This document shows positions 1 to 5,860 of a stretch of 5,860 bases of DNA, piece by piece. Made by a program: the position numbers and the translations under genes. The notes below the pieces were generated by a model. The model saw only the letters and a program-made list of their open reading frames with translations, did not search any database and was not told the DNA's origin. Location: assembly GCA_016926315.1 (NCBI GenBank), contig JAFGOU010000382.1:1-5860 (forward strand). The letters are read 5' to 3'. This DNA comes from Chitinispirillaceae bacterium (GTDB lineage Bacteria; Fibrobacterota; Chitinivibrionia; Chitinivibrionales; Chitinispirillaceae). Position 1 is the first letter of the stretch. The number at the start of each line of letters is the position of its first letter.

Positions 1-53
1 TCTGTCCTGAAACCCCCTTTTCGCTCCGTAGCGCTGGGCCAGTGTTTTCAAAT

Positions 54-83
54 TTGACAATTATCCGCCAGAATACTTATATT
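54..83 (+). promoter_or_regulatory. Sigma70-like promoter for the exported-protein pair
   Basis: A perfect -35 box TTGACA (54-59) is followed after 18 bp by TATATT (78-83), which matches five of six bases of the TATAAT consensus. The surrounding DNA is A/T-rich. Transcription would begin near position 90, leaving a leader of about 120 nt before the first ATG at 213. It is the best housekeeping-type promoter seen upstream of the two + strand genes. The call rests on sequence match only, and the leader is rather long, so a nearer start site is possible. Confidence 0.55.
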
Positions 84-147
84 TTCCGTTAAGTCGGTCG
101 GCGGAAGCGGGAAAATTATGAATATTTATATTTGTTGTAAACGGAAA
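83..147. repeat. 8-bp inverted repeat flanking the leader region
   Basis: TTTCCGTT (83-90) recurs as its exact reverse complement AACGGAAA (140-147), with 49 bp between the arms. The left arm abuts the predicted -10 box and transcription start. This could be a pair of half-sites for a regulator or the closing stem of a leader fold. In A/T-rich DNA an 8-bp match over this distance can also arise by chance, so the functional reading is weak. Confidence 0.3.
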
Positions 148-212
148 TAACCAATACACCAACCCGCTCCCGTAAAAAGCGATTACCTATCAGCAATAAA
201 GCGGGGTTCTCC

Positions 213-929
213 ATGGCCAGGAAAACATTGGCGCGAATCATGGGCACTTCGTTCGTGGTGAGTACTTTCTTCGCGCTATTTCTTTATTGTTTAAATCCGC
301 AAAATCCCTTTACAGATCCTCACTATGTTACTATAGATCTGATTCTTCCGGATACGGGAAGTGCAATTATATATACAATTGATACGACGCGTATTACCAT
401 CGTTACCACATTGACATCGCTTGTCGAATCGGTAGAATTGTCTATTGGTGTGATAAAAGACACACTACTACAGACACTTTCGGACACGATGCAGGTCACA
501 TTTGTTTTTCAGGATACGGGCTCTGTTACTATTACAGCAAAGGCGTATTGCAAGCAGGGGATTACCAAGGAGTGCCAGAAGGATTTGCGTGTGTATAAGA
601 ATCCTCTTGTGCCGCCGGACACCGTTTTTACGCAGCCCCTTTCAGACACCTCCATCAAACTCTACTGGAGAAAAACAGGTGTGGAAAAAAGCTACAATGT
701 TTACCGGAGCCTGTCTGACACCGGAGCATTTTCATTGGTACAGACCGTGACAAATTCTCTGTGCATAGACACAGCATTGAGCGCAGCTACCACGTATTAT
801 TATACGGTTTCATCCCTTGATTCGTTGGACAGGGAGTCGGGTTTGTCTTCCATATATGCGGCAACCACGTTTCCGGCGCCGTTGTCCAGGTGGGATGAGA
901 TGAAGTGGGATCAAAACAAGTGGGAATAA
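213..929 (+). CDS. Exported protein with Fn3-like domain and C-terminal WDxxK repeats
   Basis: No named family is recognised for the whole protein. Residues 1-25 form a basic N-region (R3, K4, R8) and a hydrophobic core, followed by Cys26. This is a signal peptide or possibly a lipoprotein leader, but the lipobox is poor (FLYC, with Tyr at -1). Residues about 38-128 are Thr/Ser/Val-rich beta-type sequence resembling an Ig/PKD-like fold, with Cys113 and Cys121 as a possible disulfide. Residues about 133-220 look like a fibronectin type III domain: Trp152 in IKLYW, the YNVYRS strand (161-166), and YYYTVSSLDS (195-204), the Y-x-V strand typical of the fold. The tail (226-238) repeats W-D-x-x-K. 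Fn3 domains usually mediate surface binding or act as spacers, so an adhesive or scaffolding role outside the cytoplasm is inference. The start at 213 is supported by GCGGGG (201-206) as a weak ribosome site and by the complete leader it gives. A collar-domain gene follows after 46 bp, probably in the same transcript. Confidence 0.85.
   Translation: MARKTLARIMGTSFVVSTFFALFLYCLNPQNPFTDPHYVTIDLILPDTGSAIIYTIDTTRITIVTTLTSLVESVELSIGVIKDTLLQTLSDTMQVTFVFQDTGSVTITAKAYCKQGITKECQKDLRVYKNPLVPPDTVFTQPLSDTSIKLYWRKTGVEKSYNVYRSLSDTGAFSLVQTVTNSLCIDTALSAATTYYYTVSSLDSLDRESGLSSIYAATTFPAPLSRWDEMKWDQNKWE
888..926 (+). repeat. 15-nt tandem repeat encoding W-D-x-x-K units
   Basis: The 3' end of the gene contains A-R-G-T-G-G-G-A-type units spaced exactly 15 nt apart, with Trp codons at 891, 906 and 921. 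They encode R-WDEMK-WDQNK-WE, that is two full five-residue units and a partial third ending at the stop codon. The spacing and shared AGTGGGA core suggest tandem duplication of a short motif. Its function is unknown; a terminal aromatic/charged tag for assembly or surface contact is possible. Confidence 0.7.
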
Positions 930-975
930 CGGTTTTAAAAATATATAACGCACATTAAACCTGGGAGCGTGGATA

Positions 976-1572
976 ATGGCGAAAATGTTTTTGGCAATAC
1001 TCTTTTTGTGTATTTTTGCTCTTGCACAGATACCGCATACTTTTAAAGCCGGAGACGTGGCAAAATCAAGCGAGGTAAACGAAAATTTACTTTATATCAT
1101 GGGAAGAATCGACAGCCTCGTTCTTGAAAACACAAAACTGCATGCGAAACTTGACACTATTAGAAACACGGCGATTCTGCCGATAGGCACTGTCATCGCC
1201 GTTATGACACCACTGGACACATTAAGCGGGATCTGGGTCCTGGCAGACGGCAGGACCGCCACAACCGAATATTTTCAGGCAACCGGCGAGAACAAGGTGC
1301 CGGATTTGCGGGGAATGTTTTTGCGTGGACTCAATGCCGGTAGAAGCGACGGTCGTGAGGACCCGCAAGGAGCTGGCAGGACGGCGGGAAACTATCAGGA
1401 GGATATATTCAAGAGCCACACCCATTCCCTCACCAACAACATGATTACCGGAACTAACGGCCTATTCAGCGGCGGCAGTTATGGGGCAGTCAACCCGAAT
1501 TTTGGTGCGACTGGCGGTGCGGAAACACGTCCGCGCAATATGGCTGTGTACTGGTATGTGAAAGTAAAATAG
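976..1572 (+). CDS. Exported phage tail-collar-domain protein
   Basis: Residues 1-17 are a short, strongly hydrophobic signal peptide with an ALA cleavage motif before Gln18, so the mature protein should leave the cytoplasm. Residues about 36-64 (NLLYIMGRIDSL through LHAKLDTIR) could form a short amphipathic helix or coiled coil able to trimerise. Residues about 67-120 match the tail-collar pattern: ILPIGTVIAV, then IWVLADGR (86-93), then VPDLRGMFLRGLN (108-120). The C-terminal part has SHTHSL (147-152) and ends GGAETRPRNMAVYWYVKVK-like, as in many tail-fibre and collar proteins. In phages the domain belongs to tail fibre tips. Here it carries an export signal and no phage genes are visible nearby, so a host surface or secreted role is inferred. 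The start at 976 is backed by GGGAG (963-967) eight bases upstream. It is likely expressed with the preceding Fn3-like gene. Confidence 0.88.
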   Translation: MAKMFLAILFLCIFALAQIPHTFKAGDVAKSSEVNENLLYIMGRIDSLVLENTKLHAKLDTIRNTAILPIGTVIAVMTPLDTLSGIWVLADGRTATTEYFQATGENKVPDLRGMFLRGLNAGRSDGREDPQGAGRTAGNYQEDIFKSHTHSLTNNMITGTNGLFSGGSYGAVNPNFGATGGAETRPRNMAVYWYVKVK

Positions 1573-1691
1573 GCAAGATAACGAGGGAAGATAAATACAA
1601 AAAAAGAGTGGTATGGTATAAACGATTGATACTATCATAAGCCGCAAAAACAGCAGCTGAAAAGCTCAACGGACGATGATCCGGCGCAGGA

Positions 1692-1722
1692 GAAAAAAAA
1701 GGAGCCGGATGTGCGGCTCTTT
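1692..1722 (-). terminator. Intrinsic terminator for the exporter operon, perhaps bidirectional
   Basis: Read on the - strand, GAGCCG pairs with CGGCTC around a 6-nt loop (1719-1702). After one C come eight T residues (1700-1693): a GC stem plus a U tract, the classic intrinsic terminator layout. On the + strand the same stem extends to nine pairs including one G-U (1699-1707 with 1714-1722), but only a short TTT follows, so termination of the collar-gene transcript is less sure. It lies about 260 bases after the exporter stop and 130 bases after the collar-gene stop. Confidence 0.7.
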
Positions 1723-1788
1723 AACGACGGGTGGCCAGAGTGACTTTTAAAGGTGTGAAGGAAAGGAAAATAAAAACTGACTGTGTGG

Positions 1789-1807
1789 CCTGCATCTGTG
1801 ATGCAGG
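1789..1807. repeat. Perfect 8-bp hairpin, role unknown
   Basis: CCTGCATC (1789-1796) and GATGCAGG (1800-1807) are exact reverse complements around a 3-nt loop, with two further possible G-U pairs on the + strand. No T run directly follows on either strand, although on the - strand a T-rich stretch begins about a dozen bases on. It could be an mRNA 3' stabilising stem, a weak terminator, or one copy of a dispersed repeat. Only the structure is seen here. Confidence 0.45.
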
Positions 1808-1979
1808 TTCAGATAAACCAAAAACAACCGTCAGATCCGGGGTCCAAGACCGAGGCAACACTGGCTTCAATTTTTTTCTGCATTAGGTCACGCGGACTAC
1901 CCGCCGCAGCCCCATGGAGATAAGCTTCCTGCACATTGCCCCGGAACAAGTTGGATCCTAAGGATGGTGCTTTTTCCGC

Positions 1980-4136
1980 TCACCCCGCCCCGAACTGCAG
2001 CCGGTAGAGTTCGTAGTACAGCCCCTTGCGGGCCATGAGTGCGTCATGGTCCCCCTCCTCGGCCACCATACCCTTGTCGAGCACGATGATCCGGTCGGCC
2101 CGCCGCACGGTGGAGAGCCGGTGCGCGATAACGATGGCGGTGCGGTCCTGCACCATGCGGCCGATCGCGTCCTGGATCAGGCTCTCGGTTTCGGAATCGA
2201 TGTTCGCGGTCGCCTCGTCGAGCACGAGGATCGAGGGATCGGCATAGAGCGCCCGGGCGAACGAACAGAGCTGCCGCTCGCCCGCGGAAAAGGTGACACC
2301 CCGCTCCATGACCGGCTCATCGAGGCCCTGCGGCAGTCGCTTGATGAACATGTCGATGTGGGTGGCCGCCGCCACCTCGTCAGAGCGCTGCTTGTCAAAT
2401 GGGGCTCCCAGCGTAATGTTCTCACGGAGGCTGCGGGAGAAGAGGAACGGCTCCTGCATCACCACGCCGATGGAACGGCGGAGCGCTCCGTAGGGAATGT
2501 CGGAGATGAAAACGCCGCCGATGGTGATCGCGCCTTTCTGCCATGGATAGAGCCGTCCGAGCAGACTCACCACCGTGCTCTTGCCCGATCCGGTCTCACC
2601 CACAATGGCGAGCGTGGTACGCGGCGGCACGTCGAACGACACGCCGCGCAGCACCCATTCGTTCTCCTTGTAGGCTGCCCACACGTTGTCGAACCGGATC
2701 GCCCCAGAAAGCCTTGCCCGCGCGGGCAGTGTGCGCGGGCGATTTTCCGGTGCAGGGGCGACCTGACCGTCGATCTCGGCCACCGCCCGGACCTTGAACA
2801 TGGAGAGTATTTTCTCGCCGGCAGCGTTGGCGCTCTGCATGACGTCGAATTTTTCGGCCATGTCGCCGAGCGGTTCGAACAGGTTGGCGATATAGGCGAG
2901 AAACATGACGATCACGCCGTAGGAGAGCGAAGCGTTGACGAGCGCCTGCGCGCCGAAGAACACGATCGCCGCTACCACCACCCAGCGGAAAAAATCGATG
3001 GACGGCCTGAACACCGCATAGATCATGAGCTGCCGGATGGTAGCGCGATACGCCTCGTGGTTGATCCCGGCAAAGGCGTGGTACTGCCGCATTTCGCGCC
3101 TGAACACCTGGATGATCCGCATGCCGGTGATGTTTTCGTTGAGAAACGCGTTGAGCTGGGCGATCTTCGTTCGGATCTGGCGGTAGGCGGCGCGCGCCTT
3201 TGCCCTGAAGAGCAGGATGATGGCCGCGAGGAACGGAAAACTCGCCGCCACCACGACGGTGAGCGGAACGTCGGTCAGGAACATCACCACGATAACACCG
3301 GCCATGATGATAGTATCCTGAAACAGGGTCACGACCACGGTGCTGAACATTTCGTTGAGGGTTTCGATGTCGTTGGTCACCCGGTTGACAAGGCGACCGA
3401 CCGGGTTTTTGTCGAAAAACTTCAGTTCGAGCGACAGCATGTGGCGGTAGAGATCGAGTCGCAGGTCGCGCATGGCGAACTGCGACAGTTTCATGAGCGC
3501 CATGATCTGAAGGTAGGATGCGGCGAACTGGATGAGAAACAGTGCGATGATTCCGAGCACCGCGTACACGACCCGTTGCCAGTCGTGTGCACGCAGTCCC
3601 GCCATCTCCTTTGTGGTAAAGGCCTGGAGTGCTTCCGGCGCAAGAAGGTAACGGTCGTCCCCGTACGCCGTGATTTCCCCCCCGGCGATCGCGTTGGAAA
3701 ATTTCTGTCGCGACGACGAAAAAAACCGCGGCGACTCGATGAGAACGCGGGAGTCCCTGGCCAGAATACCGCGTTCCTTGAGACTGGCGATCTCCCTGGC
3801 CGACAGCTTCCTGAGCCGGTGCTGGGGAATGAAACGGGTGGCCCTGTCAAGCGGGACGGCTTTGCGCCAGGCGCCAAGAAGCTGTCGCGGCTGGTCATGG
3901 AGGGCCGCTTCGTCCGGTGCGGTGATCACCAAGCCGGTTTTCACGATATACCGGTCGATCACCACTCCTGAGGCAAAGGGGACCACCAATTTGGTGGCGG
4001 TGATTACCGAAACGATGAGAAGTGCCCAGAACAGATAGCGCCGATACCGCAGCAGGTAGGAAAAAAGCAGGCGCACGACCTCGCGGTTGAGATAGTTTGC
4101 CGAGGGGGTTTCCTCTTCGAAATGCGTCGTCATCAT
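1980..4136 (-). CDS. Heterodimeric ABC exporter half with catalytic site and TM1-TM2 insertion
   Basis: This is a type IV (ABCB-like) half-transporter of 718 residues, inferred to pump lipophilic compounds or drugs out of the cytoplasm using ATP. Membrane helices lie near 34-57, 188-213, 263-288, 291-310, 370-398 and 405-425. The nucleotide-binding domain from about 478 has A-loop Tyr489, Walker A GETGSGKST (513-521), Q-loop Gln561, signature FSAGERQ (616-622), Walker B ILVLDE with catalytic Glu641, and His672 in the H-loop. The signature departs from LSGGQ while the Glu is kept, so this half supplies the catalytic side of the active site and the weak signature of the degenerate one. Residues about 62-187 form a mostly polar insertion between TM1 and TM2, making the protein longer than the usual 570-620. 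YheH/BmrD has an extracellular domain at the same place. The start ATG overlaps the stop of the upstream half. MdlB/YheH-type is the best family guess; the substrate is unknown. Confidence 0.93.
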   Translation of the reverse strand: MMTTHFEEETPSANYLNREVVRLLFSYLLRYRRYLFWALLIVSVITATKLVVPFASGVVIDRYIVKTGLVITAPDEAALHDQPRQLLGAWRKAVPLDRATRFIPQHRLRKLSAREIASLKERGILARDSRVLIESPRFFSSSRQKFSNAIAGGEITAYGDDRYLLAPEALQAFTTKEMAGLRAHDWQRVVYAVLGIIALFLIQFAASYLQIMALMKLSQFAMRDLRLDLYRHMLSLELKFFDKNPVGRLVNRVTNDIETLNEMFSTVVVTLFQDTIIMAGVIVVMFLTDVPLTVVVAASFPFLAAIILLFRAKARAAYRQIRTKIAQLNAFLNENITGMRIIQVFRREMRQYHAFAGINHEAYRATIRQLMIYAVFRPSIDFFRWVVVAAIVFFGAQALVNASLSYGVIVMFLAYIANLFEPLGDMAEKFDVMQSANAAGEKILSMFKVRAVAEIDGQVAPAPENRPRTLPARARLSGAIRFDNVWAAYKENEWVLRGVSFDVPPRTTLAIVGETGSGKSTVVSLLGRLYPWQKGAITIGGVFISDIPYGALRRSIGVVMQEPFLFSRSLRENITLGAPFDKQRSDEVAAATHIDMFIKRLPQGLDEPVMERGVTFSAGERQLCSFARALYADPSILVLDEATANIDSETESLIQDAIGRMVQDRTAIVIAHRLSTVRRADRIIVLDKGMVAEEGDHDALMARKGLYYELYRLQFGAG

Positions 4137-4147
4137 ACCTGTCCCTT
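4133..4147 (-). promoter_or_regulatory. ATGA overlap and ribosome binding site coupling the two exporter genes
   Basis: The stop TGA of the upstream half (4135-4133) overlaps the ATG of the downstream half (4136-4134) as ATGA. AAGGG (4147-4143) lies six bases before that ATG, inside the last codons of the upstream gene. This layout supports translational coupling and near-equal production of the two subunits. A second in-frame ATG directly follows (4133-4131), but the first fits the overlap and spacing best. Confidence 0.75.
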
Positions 4148-5860
4148 GATCCGCTGCAGGTCAAAGAGCTTTTTGTACAAACCGCCGGTCGCGATCAGCT
4201 CGTCGTGGCTTCCCTGTTCGATGATCGTTCCGGTGTCGAGAACAATGATCCGGTCGCACTGCCGTATGGTCGATATCCGGTGTGCGACAATGATGGTGGT
4301 CCTGTTGCGCAGGAGCGGCCGGAGGTTTGACAACACCTTCGCCTCGGTAGCCGCGTCGACCGAGGAGAGCGCGTCGTCGAAAAGGAGGATACGCGCCGAT
4401 GCAATCATGAGCGCGCGGGCTATCGCGAGGCGCTGTTTCTGACCGCCGGACAGCGTGACCCCGCGTTCGCCGACAGGGGTTTTGTACCCTTTCGGAAAGG
4501 CCATGATGTCACGGTCGACATCGGCCAGGCGGGCCGCGTGTTCGATTGCGTCGGGCTGCGCGTCGTCGATGGCGAACGAGATGTTGGCGGCAATGGTATC
4601 GGAAAAGAGAAACGGATCCTGCGGCACGTACGCAATGGAGGAGCGCACTGTTTCAAGCGGAACGTCATTGATGTCACGGCCGTCGAGTGAAAGCATGCCC
4701 CGTTCGATCGGATACTGGTGAAACAGAAGTGAAAGCAGCGTGGTTTTGCCAGACCCCGGTCTGCCGATAATGCCGAGCGACGACCCGGCCGGCACCGACA
4801 GGGTGATGTCGCGGAGAACGGGCGGCGCGCCTGCGGCATAGCAAAACGTGCAGCCCCGGAATTCGATGGACCCGTCGAGCGGTTCAGGAGCGCTTGCGGT
4901 GCGGCGCGGTGCGCGCACATCGGGAAGGGTTTCGAGCATATCGAGTACCCGTTTCGCCGAGGCAATACCGCGCTGGAACAGGTTGAAGACCCAGCCGGTT
5001 GCCACCATGGGCCAGACCAGCATATTTATGTAAAAAGTAAAGGAGATGAATTCGCCGATGGTCAGATCATTCTGCATCACGAGCCGGGAACCGTAGAGCA
5101 GTAAAAGGGCATAGGAAAAAGAGGCGAGCAGGGTGATGGCGGGAAAAATAAGCCCCCACACCCTGGTGAGCGCGAGGTTTTCCTTTACGTATTCGTTGCA
5201 TCGAGTTGCGAGACGGTCGCGCTCCACGCCTTCCTGCGCAAAGCTTTTGATGACGCGGACCCCGGAAAACGACTCCTGGGTGTGGGACGATATGGCGGCA
5301 AACGACTCCTGCACCCTGGTGAACCGTCGCTGGATGAGTCCCCCGACCCTGCTGAACAGGAACACCACGACCGGAAGCGGCGCGGCCGTGACCAGGGTCA
5401 GTCTGGGGCTTATCGCGATCATGAAGGCGAGCGACATGGTACTCATGAAGACAGCGTCAAAAAGCCCGATAAGCGCCATGCCGGTGGCCATGCGGATGGC
5501 ACCGATATCATTGACAAAGAGCGCCATGAGGTCCCCGGTTCTGGTCCGGTTGAAGAACGGGGCGCTGAGTTTTTCAATTTGGCCGAACAGATCGTTGCGC
5601 ATGCGCTCCTCGATAAGGCGCGACGGTTTGACGATAAAGAGCCGCCACAGGAAGCGCAGGAGCACCATGGCCGCCGCCAAGAGCAGGATAATGAGGGTGC
5701 CGGTCGTGATGAGCGACTCGTCGTAGGTCGCGGCGCTGAGGCTGTCGAGCATCTGCTGGATGATGCGGGGGATGATGAGCTGCAACAGGTCAACGCCGAT
5801 CAATACGAAGAACCCCAGGGCAAGAGAAACGGCGTGTACCTTGAGGTGCGAAAGCAGAAA
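4133..5860 (-). CDS. Heterodimeric ABC exporter half with degenerate Walker B (5' end outside window)
   Basis: This is the partner half-transporter, 575 codons visible and open to the window edge. The frame continues upstream of a TTG at 5803 through TM1-like sequence (LALGFFVLIGVDLL), so that TTG is not the start; probably only a few N-terminal residues are missing. Numbering from the edge, helices lie near 10-33, 54-75, 123-150, 154-171, 236-257 and 268-290, with only a short TM1-TM2 loop. The nucleotide-binding domain has A-loop Tyr341, Walker A GRPGSGKTT (366-374), Gln414, a canonical LSGGQ (470-474), Walker B ILLFDD with Asp496 where the catalytic Glu should be, and His527. Asp here is the hallmark of the non-catalytic half in MdlA/YheI (BmrC)/TmrB-type exporters. 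Paired with the downstream half, its LSGGQ completes the active site. It is the first of the two genes seen, so the operon promoter lies beyond 5860. The substrate cannot be deduced. Confidence 0.92.
   Translation of the reverse strand, partial: FLLSHLKVHAVSLALGFFVLIGVDLLQLIIPRIIQQMLDSLSAATYDESLITTGTLIILLLAAAMVLLRFLWRLFIVKPSRLIEERMRNDLFGQIEKLSAPFFNRTRTGDLMALFVNDIGAIRMATGMALIGLFDAVFMSTMSLAFMIAISPRLTLVTAAPLPVVVFLFSRVGGLIQRRFTRVQESFAAISSHTQESFSGVRVIKSFAQEGVERDRLATRCNEYVKENLALTRVWGLIFPAITLLASFSYALLLLYGSRLVMQNDLTIGEFISFTFYINMLVWPMVATGWVFNLFQRGIASAKRVLDMLETLPDVRAPRRTASAPEPLDGSIEFRGCTFCYAAGAPPVLRDITLSVPAGSSLGIIGRPGSGKTTLLSLLFHQYPIERGMLSLDGRDINDVPLETVRSSIAYVPQDPFLFSDTIAANISFAIDDAQPDAIEHAARLADVDRDIMAFPKGYKTPVGERGVTLSGGQKQRLAIARALMIASARILLFDDALSSVDAATEAKVLSNLRPLLRNRTTIIVAHRISTIRQCDRIIVLDTGTIIEQGSHDELIATGGLYKKLFDLQRIKGQV

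Larger units (their letters stand above)
1573..1979. other. Convergent intergenic region without a convincing gene
   Basis: About 400 bases separate the collar-domain gene (+) from the end of the exporter operon (-). They hold an A/T-rich imperfect hairpin at 1611-1633 (ATGGTAT / ATACTAT, one G-U pair), the terminator at 1692-1722 and the hairpin at 1789-1807. Two very short leftward reading frames are joined by TAATG: 1936-1883 (17 residues) and 1883-1809 (24 residues). Neither resembles a known protein or has a strong ribosome site, so they are not called as genes. No tRNA, riboswitch or mobile-element end was recognised. Confidence 0.6.

Noticed and set aside
22..41. Short palindromes near the left edge (CGCT/AGCG and CTGG/CCAG)
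   Set aside because: Stems are only four base pairs with no T run, too weak to call a terminator or operator.
1611..1633. A/T-rich hairpin (ATGGTAT / ATACTAT) as terminator of the collar gene
   Set aside because: The stem is weak, includes a G-U pair and has no T tract after it.
1462..1647. Leftward frame of 61 codons overlapping the collar-gene end
   Set aside because: It overlaps the well-supported collar domain on the opposite strand and shows no family resemblance.
2046..3971. Long open frame of 641 codons on the + strand
   Set aside because: It runs antisense through the 718-residue exporter gene, whose domains are unmistakable. Its translation is rich in His, Arg, Asp and Gly with no domain, as expected opposite a G/C-rich gene.
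5443..5793. Leftward frame of 116 codons inside the upstream exporter half
   Set aside because: It is an out-of-frame shadow of the exporter gene, Ser/Arg-rich and without a recognisable motif.
5801..5803. TTG as the start of the upstream exporter half
   Set aside because: The frame stays open for 19 more codons to the window edge and these encode sequence typical of the beginning of TM1, so the true start lies outside the window.

Overview
The window looks like chromosomal DNA from a Gram-negative-type bacterium. Two signal-bearing, apparently exported proteins lie on the left of the + strand, and a multidrug-type ABC exporter operon fills the right two thirds on the - strand. Nothing seen fixes the taxon. 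The exported Fn3-type and tail-collar-type proteins are the kind found in FCB-group and related environmental lineages, but that is a weak inference. The left block (about 1-1700) is visibly more A/T-rich than the exporter genes, so the two halves may differ in age or origin.

Left block, + strand: a sigma70-like promoter (TTGACA, 18 bp, TATATT) lies upstream of a 238-residue exported protein. That protein has a beta-rich Ig-like region, a fibronectin type III-like domain and a C-terminal tail of repeated W-D-x-x-K units. After 46 bp comes a 198-residue protein with a signal peptide, a short helical stretch and a phage tail-collar-type domain. The two are probably co-transcribed and both probably act outside the cytoplasm. 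No phage structural genes are visible beside them.

Middle (1573-1979): a gene-poor convergent intergenic region. It holds a GC hairpin next to an 8-base A tract on + (T tract on -), which reads as an intrinsic terminator for the leftward exporter operon. It also holds a separate perfect 8-bp hairpin and two tiny leftward reading frames of doubtful reality.

Right block, - strand: two half-transporter genes overlap by ATGA. The upstream gene (5' end outside the window) encodes a half with a normal LSGGQ signature but Asp in place of the catalytic Walker B Glu. The downstream gene encodes a 718-residue half with the catalytic Glu but a deviant FSAGE signature and an extra domain of about 125 residues between TM1 and TM2. 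The two patterns are complementary, as expected for a heterodimeric type IV exporter of the MdlAB/YheIH (BmrCD) type with one active and one degenerate ATP site.

No RNA genes, CRISPR arrays, insertion sequences or attachment sites were recognised.
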